From NCBI GenBank assembly GCA_000333855.2, contig CM007346.1, positions 900,365 to 964,364 on the forward strand: a stretch of 64,000 nt of DNA, written 5' to 3'. The notes below the pieces were generated by a model. It was not told the DNA's origin, did not search any database, and saw only the letters and a list, made by a program, of their open reading frames with translations. Position 1 is the first letter of the stretch. Every line of letters starts with the position of its first letter. This document shows, one piece after another, positions 11,201 to 20,200 of this stretch. The translations under genes and the position numbers were made by a program. Origin of the DNA: Endotrypanum monterogeii (lineage: Eukaryota; Euglenozoa; Kinetoplastea; Trypanosomatida; Trypanosomatidae).

Positions 11201-14200
11201 AAACGGTGGTTCAGCACGTCAACAACGACAGTTTTGGTCTTGGTGCGTCAGGCGGATTCCGCCACCAAGATCAAGACCAACTTCAGTTTGACGATGGCGA
11301 TTCTCACGCCTTGAGCTCTGTTGATCCCTACGCCAGTGCATCGCACCACGAGAGCGGTAACGACGAGGAGGAGTATTCTGGATTATCCTACTACTCCAAC
11401 AAACCTCTTAAAACATATCTGTGCTTCCCACCCGACTCCAACGTGCACAACTTCCAGGTAACTATCCGCCCAATGCCGACAGAGCTTCCTTTCGACGAGA
11501 CCGACGAGCCCCTCGTCGATGGTGCGCGGGTGTACGAGACAACGCAGCGGTCACTCCGTCTCGGCAACCTTCTGCCTGGCACGCGCTACGCCATTTCGGT
11601 TCGAGAGCAGCAGGTTGATATTAGGGGTCGCCTTCTAGTCGGAGAGTGGGGCGCGCCGTCAGAGGTGATTTTCATTCACACGGTTCCGCAGTTGCAGGTG
11701 GATCTACAAGAGATTGGGGAGGACTACTGCTTGTTGGAGTGGCATCGTGCTCCTTTGGCGTTCGCCACAGATAACCTCGAACATGACTACTCTTCTATGT
11801 CAGTGGAGGGCGAGACAGCGACGGCGACGATGCTGGCCGCCGCCTACACGGCGACGGTTGCCTACAAGGCCGTGAAGTTCGAACTTCAAACGCGCCGCCT
11901 GAGCGTGGAGGGAGGAAATTCCTCAAAGGGTCATCGCAACGTCGACTCCGTCATCTCAGTATCGAGCAGCGTTAACGCGTACCACATCTCGGACCTCGTT
12001 CCCAGCACTGTCTATGAGGTCCGAGTGCGGGCGAAGATTGAGAACGCGCAGTGGGGGATATGGAGCTTGGCCACGCGCTTCATAACACAGAGTCGACTCG
12101 AACTGCGTGTTGATCGGGTGCAGGAGATCTCGGTGTATCTTTCCTGGTGTCGCCCTCGTATAATACCTACGCTCAGCGACGGCGCATGTCAACTGCAGAC
12201 TGAGAAGCGTGAGCGGTGTCTGACTGCGCCGCTTGTGGAGGGCGACGATGGCTTGATCGATGAGAATGCGCCACAGGAGCTGGAGGTGTCGACCAACTTT
12301 CCCCCACCCCGTCGCACGGCGATGGGAGAATCTCTCAACCCACAAGTGATACAACCAGATGACGCGGTGTTTGAATACGAGCTCATTCTCGAGGGTATCA
12401 GTGTCGTGGAGCACCGGCGCTTAACCTTCACGCACGACATTCAGTCCACTGTCGTTGACGATCTTCAGCAAGATCAGGTGTACTGTCTTTCGATTCGGTC
12501 TCTCAGCGAGAGACAACACTGGTCGCGTTTCTCAACGAAGGTAAGTGTGCTGACGCTGGCTTGTGTGCAGGTGCACGTGACGCAGCGCACGGAGTGTAGC
12601 GCACGACTGGAGTGGTTTAGGACGCCACCAGATGTTGGCAAGTTTGCCGATCTTCTCGAACGCCATCAGCGAGACGCTTTGCATCAGTGCGATGACCGCG
12701 AACGACGTGAGCTGCTGGAGATGAAGCGGAGAGTTCAGGAGTACGAAAGCAAAGGAGAACTCACGTCCGCGGCCGCTGGTTGGGTAGACCCGGCAGCGCG
12801 CGAGGAGTACAATGCTTTGTTACGGGAGGAGACTACACGACACTACCAGGCAGAGCGCGTTGTGGTTGGTGATCCAGACTGTACCGGCTACGAGCTTTGT
12901 GTGACCTTGCTGAAGGGAGAAGTCTGTTTGCCCTTCATTTCCGCCATAGAAACGCTACGGCGGCGTCGTCTGAGCCTCACGTCGAAAGAAGCTGGCGCGC
13001 GTGATTTGATGGCTAACTCCAAGCGAAGCGGGCAATCGTGTCTCACAGCAACCAGCAGCAACCGCGGCTTCATTACGGGCTTTGACAACGGCAGCTTCCG
13101 TGACTACAAGCGTATCGAGTCGGTGAAAACACCTACCACCCCTTCTCCAACGTTCCCGGAGAGTTTGCCCGCTACTGCTGCTTCATCGTCAGGCGGTTCG
13201 ATGACCCTGCTGGATGTACATTTGCGCTCTTCTGTATCGCACGTCCTCCTGCAGGGGCTGAGTCCCAACGCCGTCTTCACGGCGCGGGTCCGCGCGCGCG
13301 GTGTGCCAGACTGTTGGCAGCCGTGGAGTCGATTCGTTGAGATAGAGACACTGCCTCTAATTCACCTGGATCAGAGTCGCTTCGGAGAGCACTACATTAA
13401 CCTCTATTGGTACCGCAGCGACCCGGCAACGATGGCTTCAGTGGCGCAAGAGGCAGAGGAGTTCCGGCGACTGCAGCACGAATTTCACAACCTGACGGAG
13501 CGTGACTTGGAGGAGCGACGGAGCGTGCTAGAGCCTGAAGCGTACGAGTCACTTGTGAACCGTTTGCGTCGGCTGCGCCTGCTGCGCCGACTCTCCGCAG
13601 TTCGCGCGAAGCAAGACGCCGATGGTGAGATGGGGCTGCTGGTGGATCCCTCGTGCCCAGTGCAGGGCTTTCAGCTGCGCGTCATTGACGAGCTGGGCAC
13701 CATATCAGAGCACTACCTTCCCAACAGCGAGTATCACAAAGCTGGCTCACTGCCGACGCTCAGCTTCACTGCGACAGGGCTCCATCCAAACAACCTCTAC
13801 GTGTGTTGCCTGTGCCCGCATTACGGCGATGACGTGTGGGGGTGCTGGACTGTGCCGCTCAAGTATATGACGCACAACATCATTCAGCTCGACATCACAT
13901 ACATCAGTGAAATATTCGTCGACTTGCAATGGTGGCGGATGGACAACAAGCCGCTTTCTCCTCTGGACGAGCACGACACCCTGCTCAGCAATCGATACAC
14001 CGAGGAGGTGCAGGTGTACCAGCTCCGCATCACTCACGAGGATGCAGCCACATGTGAACAAGTTGAAGAATTTCGCACCATGCGGGCCTGCAACGTCTTG
14101 CGAATTGATGCACTGCTACCCGACACGAAGTACACCATTGCCGTACGGGAGTGGGATCCAAAAGGGGACTGGGGTCTTTGGTCGGCTACATGCTCGTGCG

Positions 14201-17200
14201 TCACACTGGCCAGTATCGAAACCGCTGTAACCGAGGTAAAAGAAACAAGTGCGCGGCTTTCCTGGCGCCGTATGACGCCGCGTATCGACTACGAGAACGA
14301 CATGCATGTCTTGGAAGGAAACTCAGAGATCACCGGCTTCTACCTGCGGGTCGAGGAGATACCCCTGCGCACAAGCTCTTCCGAGACGTCCCCAACGGCG
14401 GCGAACACGGCGGGACGGGTCTCAGTCCGCAGTCATCCTTCTTTGATCGGCGTTTCTGAATCCTGCTCGAAGGGCCCGGAGGCGCTGACCGGCTTGGGGG
14501 AAACTGGCGTCTCGATGGACTCCTTCCCCACCGTCGCCGAGTCGTCCGCGGAAGAAGCAATGCAGCCCGTGGAGTGTGACGAGCTGGAAGGCATGCTCGC
14601 GTTTGGCTTTCAACGCGGCGGTCCGTTACCCCCAGAGGCGCCTCCACAACTTTACGACGGACTCGTCCCTGACCGCTCTGACCGCAGCGGCGATATGGCT
14701 GTGTCGATGTTTCATGAGGGTCAACACTACCTGTTGGTGAAGCGTATCCCATCCAGCACCGAAATGGAATACTATATTGCAGACCTGAATCCGCATAGTG
14801 TGTACCAGGTGCAGGTGATGGCGGAGACGACCGGGGGGCAGCTGGGTCCGTGGTCCGCCCCGCACTTCTTTATAACCACACCCCGACTGCGCCTCTCTAC
14901 CGACGTCATCGATGAGCACTATGTTTCGCTGAAGTGGGCGCGGAGCCCACTGGCCCCACTCGTGGCTCAGATCACTGGATACGGAGGTTCCACAAATAAC
15001 AACGCATTAAGCCACTTTTCGGCTTCTGCTAGCCTCGGCAGCCCCGATGTCGTCAGGCAGTCCTCCGGGGTGTCGACACCAGGCGCTGTGGTGACGGTGT
15101 CCACGTCGAAGGTTCTTTACTACGAGTTGGAGGTGCGCGGCGCATTGGGGTCCGAGTTTGATTTCACCTGCCGCATCGACTCTGCACCCACTAGTGGTTC
15201 TTTCCGCGTCACAGGGCTGTCCATGGACTCGTTGTACGTCGCGCGAGTTCGTTCCTTCAGCGACGCGGGCGAGGCCAGTCTCTGGTCTCCTGATCTGACC
15301 TTTGTGACGCTGAAACAGCTCGTCGTCCAGCCACAAGAGATCACCGAGAATATTATCGAGATGACGTGGGGTCGCCCGGAGCAATTCCCAGAGCACTACA
15401 TGGCGTCTGCGGGCTTAGAGAGGGCAACCAGCATGGAGTCCAACGTTGCTATGATTGGAGCGCCACCGATTTCGGAGACATCCCCAACAAATTATCAGTC
15501 TTGTATATGTATTGGTGACCGTGATGCCGTCAAGTACCATGTGTGTATCTACCACGCCACCGCACATTCTGCGCCGCGGATGCTCATGGAAAAGAATCCC
15601 AATGGAAATGTAACGAGACTGCAGGTGCACTCGTTGACACCGAACAGCGTGTACCTCCTTTACGTGCGCGCCTTCAACAGCGATGGCGTTTGGAGCGAGT
15701 GGTCTGAGGGGCGCTGCGTCTACACAATGAAGCCCCTGGTGACGAGTATTGCCACCGTCGGGGAAGACTTTGTTCGTCTCCGATGGTCCCGAGAGGCGCC
15801 GGAGGAACTGCACTACACACCGGGTGCGGCGAGTACCACTACAACGGCTTCAGGCGGTGGCCACAGGCGCAGTGCTGTTGGCATTTTGACCCCAACTGGC
15901 GGTGAGGATCTAGAGGAGAAGTCGTCGGTGGAGGGTGCGCTTTTTCTACCCGACGACGCAGATCCCACAACGCGACCATCCTCAGCGCAGCAGCGGAACC
16001 CGGACTCGCCAGATGCATCAGGGCTGTGGCAGCAGGAGCGTCGCTTCCGCCTACATGACCAGCCTGCTGAGGTTGGCGCTGTGTACTGTAGCACCTTCAC
16101 GTCTATTCAGTCGTTCAGTATTTCCGTCTGTCTCTCAGACGAGGCGGAAGGATACACAGTCGAGGTACCCGGGCACATGAGTCAACACACCCTTCCCACC
16201 CTGCAGCCCGACTCTATTTACCTCATAAGTGTTCGCGCCCACTACAAGAGTGGGGAGCGCGGCATTTGGAGCGAAACCGTGCGTAGCGGTACCTATAATC
16301 TTCTGGCCATGGATGTAAAGGAGGTCGGCGAGGACTATGTTTCGGCCAGTTGGCAGCGCAAGCCAAATACCTTCAGCATGGCGTCGCTGAACATTGGGAA
16401 GGTTGAGGAGACAGTATGCTATGAAGTGTTAGTGCGTGATTACACAGACGTTCCCCTTGGGGAGGAGAAGGGCGAGATTGCCCAACTACGCGACAGCGAG
16501 GGTCGCAGTATTTTTATTCACTCAAATCAGCGCCACAGTATCACGCGGGAGCTGCTGTCGAACCACCGATACCGACTCTCGGTGCGCCGCTGGTATCAGC
16601 CGAACGAAGGCTTCACCAAAGCCGAGGTGCCGACCCCACATGGGACGTCGACCTCCACGGCGCAGAGCTCCATGTCTAATATGATCGATGGGCTCAAGGC
16701 GGACGACAAGGACGGCACCGACACAGCAGTAGAGGAGAAACATGTGACAGAGGAAGTTGTCGGCGCATCATCGATGCTCCCTGTATCAACAACATTGCAG
16801 CTCTACGAGCAGAAGGCTCACATTACGTTGGACGCCAGCCTGCGCGAGTCTATGGAAAAGGCGAGGGCGGCCCCGGGTGTCTGGAGCGACTCGGAATACT
16901 TTGTGACATTGCGCGATATGGTGACTTGGGTGGAGCGAGTTGGGGAGGAGTTCTTCCAGCTTCGCTGGGGTCGTGATCCGAGTGCGACAGCTCCGCCGGT
17001 GCGCCGCCCGATCCCGACGAAGCCTGTCCAGAACTACCAGCTGCGCATCGATGAACTCGTGCGCGACGGGTCAGGGGTGGAGACAAGCCGCGGTAGCAAC
17101 ACGCTGCACATGGATGAGCTGTTATCGCCAACGGAGACTTCGTACTTCAACCAGGCTCTCAGGCCCAATACGCTATACAAAGTCGAGGTACGGTGTTGCA

Positions 17201-20200
17201 TTGAAAATACTTGGGGTCGGTGGAGTCGCCCGGTTTACGTGATCACGCAGCCGTGCCTGCAGGTGGATTTGACCCGAATTAGCGAAGAGTGTGCGACGCT
17301 CACGTGGCACCGACCCTACAAGCCCCTCACGCTCCCTGACGGGGAGGTGGCTGTTATTGGAGACGAGGAGGATGCGGATGGCTCGTATCAGCTAGAGATA
17401 TCTGGAGTGGGCTTCAACTACCAGGTCTCAAAGCATTTCAAGGCCTCTCGCACGACTTACACAGTGAAACATCTAGATGCGGACGCGCTCTATGCTGTGC
17501 GTGTGCGCTCCGGCGATGGCTGTGGACAGCCGTGCAGCATGTGGAGCGAGACGACGTGCTTTGCCACGTTAAAGCCGATCGTGGTGACGGTATCGATGCC
17601 GACGGAGCAGTTCGTCGATGTGCAATGGTGCCGACCACCCCAGACAGTAGAGGAGTATACAGAGCGGCTCGAACAACAGGCTGGGTCAGTGGGACCTTTG
17701 CCATCGCCCGTCGCTGCCAATAATGCTGTGTCGCCGTTGTATCAGCACTCAGAGAGTGAAGAGGGCACCCGAACCACACTAGGCGCCTTCGCATCGGCGG
17801 CGCCGCCCCCAAGCAGCGCCGTGCAGCTCGGCAACCCTGGGTCTCTCGCGTTTCACTTATGCGTCTTCAACACGGATCAGACGCCGTCCGTGGCTGTGGT
17901 AGACAAGCAGTTCCGCAAGGATCTGTTACACTACCGCGTCTCTGGCCTGGCCTCCGACACACCGTACGTTGTGATTGTCCGTGCGTGTTGTGAGGCTACA
18001 AACGACTGGGGCCTCTGGAGCGAGGAACGGACTTTCCGCACTCTGAAGCTGTTGGCGCCAATGGTGTCGAACGTCGGGGAGGCGTATGCCGATCTGGCAT
18101 GGGAGAGAAGCGAGAACGATACGTACAGCACCGTTGGCGGCTCTCCAGGGGCCGCTGGTGGTGCCTCTGGGTCGCCGATGCTCCCAACTAAGTATCTCCT
18201 CGCTATCCGCTCTACGCAATACGGTACTTTGGAGCGAGAGATATCTGCAGAGGAGTGCCTGGCGGAGTCGTCGGCGATGCCGCCAACGCCGCAGGGGTAC
18301 TTGGCGTGCACTTTCCGTCTCTCCCAGCTCAGTCCAGGCACCGAATACGCTGTCGCGCTGCAGCCTTGCTACGGCGGCAGTAGCGACTGGGGCCTCTGGT
18401 CGCAAGTTGCCACCTTCACCACCCTCTACCCGATACAACTCAATGCGAAAATGAGCAAGGATGCCGTGGAGCTGAACTGGGGCCGCTCCTGTCCAGCACC
18501 AACTGTTGGTTTTGTAAAGGATGTCCATTCGCCTAATGCGATCCCAAGAGATCTTAACGGCAGCGACGCTGCTCGCGTATCGCCGATTGACGCGCTTTCT
18601 CTTCCAGAGGGTGACGGCAACCCGGTTACGGGCGCAATGCTGGCTGGCTCTCGTACAGTGTCTCGCTACCAGCTGGTCTTGTACCGTGAAGCGGACTTGG
18701 TTGGCCTGCAAGCATCTGGGTCATCACTGGAGGTCAGTATAGATCAGCAGGCCTCCTCCAACCACTTTATAAACCCCTTCGCCACATCCACCGGAGAGGG
18801 GCGTGCTCGCGAACACAGCTTTATAGCGGACTCGAAGCGCAGAAGCACGCTCAAGAGTCGATATCTTCAAGAGACAGCGGCGAGTAGCGGGTCTCGGCGT
18901 CAGAGCGGCCTCAGCAGCCAGGTCGACTTCCTCTCCAACGTTGTCCCGACGGCCATCCCAGACATGGATATGGCTGCCCTTGTCGCTGGCGATGGCAACA
19001 CAGCGCTGCCTTCGTCACCCAACTCGATCTTTCGCAGGCAATACGATCTGACGAATGCAGCAGACGCGGCGACACTGCTAAATCCTCAGCACCAGGGCGA
19101 AAACGTCGAGGACGGCGTGGCGGGTCTTGCCGGAATATGGTCCAGCTACTCGATGCACGAGCGCATTGAGGGGTTGACACCGGACACGACTTACGTGGCA
19201 CGGATTCGTGCGATGGACCTATACGGACACTGGGGAACACCGGTCGAGGTGCGACTCGTGACACCACCCGTTGCCCCTACGCACGTCGCGCTGCGGCGTG
19301 TGAATGCACAGTTTTGTTCCCTGCAATGGCTAAATCCAGTGGAGTCTCCTGACAATACCGCGATCACGGTGCCGCGCGGGTGTTACCACTACGTTATTGA
19401 GCAGTGCTTTGTGCAGTCCGATGCAGTCGCCTCGGTCGGCAACCCCGCGAGCAGCGGTGGGGCTGGGGCAATTGCGCGCAAGGCTGGTGGGGCAGGTGCT
19501 ACGGGCGGTGCCGCACCCGCCCTCACAGGTGCGAGCTGGCAGGTCATAGACACGGTTGAAGATACGAACGTATGCGCTGTGCGCATCAGCGGCCTGCTTT
19601 CTCGCATGCGCTGCCGCGTCAAGTGCGCGCGGCGCCTTCCGCCACCGCCTACCTTGCTAGCAGACGGCACTCCAAGCCCTTCGATACGCCTGGGTCCACT
19701 GGGTCCGTACAGTGACTACTCAGATGCGGTCGCGGTGTCCAGCGGCACTCCCCCGGAGGGCGTTGTCGATCCACATCTTACGATGCTGTCACAGAATGCT
19801 GCCACGCTCGAATGGCTACCGCCGCCAAAGCCCTCCGAGGCCGCTGCAGGGCGCTACAACCGACCCATCTACCGCGTGTACTTGGCGAATACGACAGACC
19901 AGCCTTATCCAGTACTCCTAACGACGGTTCATCGACCTTCATACAGCTTGACACACTTGACTCCATCCACGTCGTACACGGTGCAGGTCGTCGCCGAGAA
20001 CTCCGACGGTGTTAGCTTCCGCAACCCGATTCTTTTTTTCCATACCAAATCCGAGGATGATCATACGGTTTCCCGTCACGATGACGGCAAAGATGCAAAC
20101 GGTGCTACTGCGGGGAATGGGGAGCCGCTGGCCGAGGTGGTCTTGTTTCATGGTCCTCGGGCCAAACTGACCGAGGAGGACTTGACGAACAACGGTGCTG

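Noticed and set aside
17926..18711. A 261-codon open frame on the minus strand.
   Set aside because: It lies wholly inside the FN3 gene, is antisense to clear repeats and looks compositionally like a shadow. The same applies to 3492-4028 (minus), 12300s (minus) and others inside genes.
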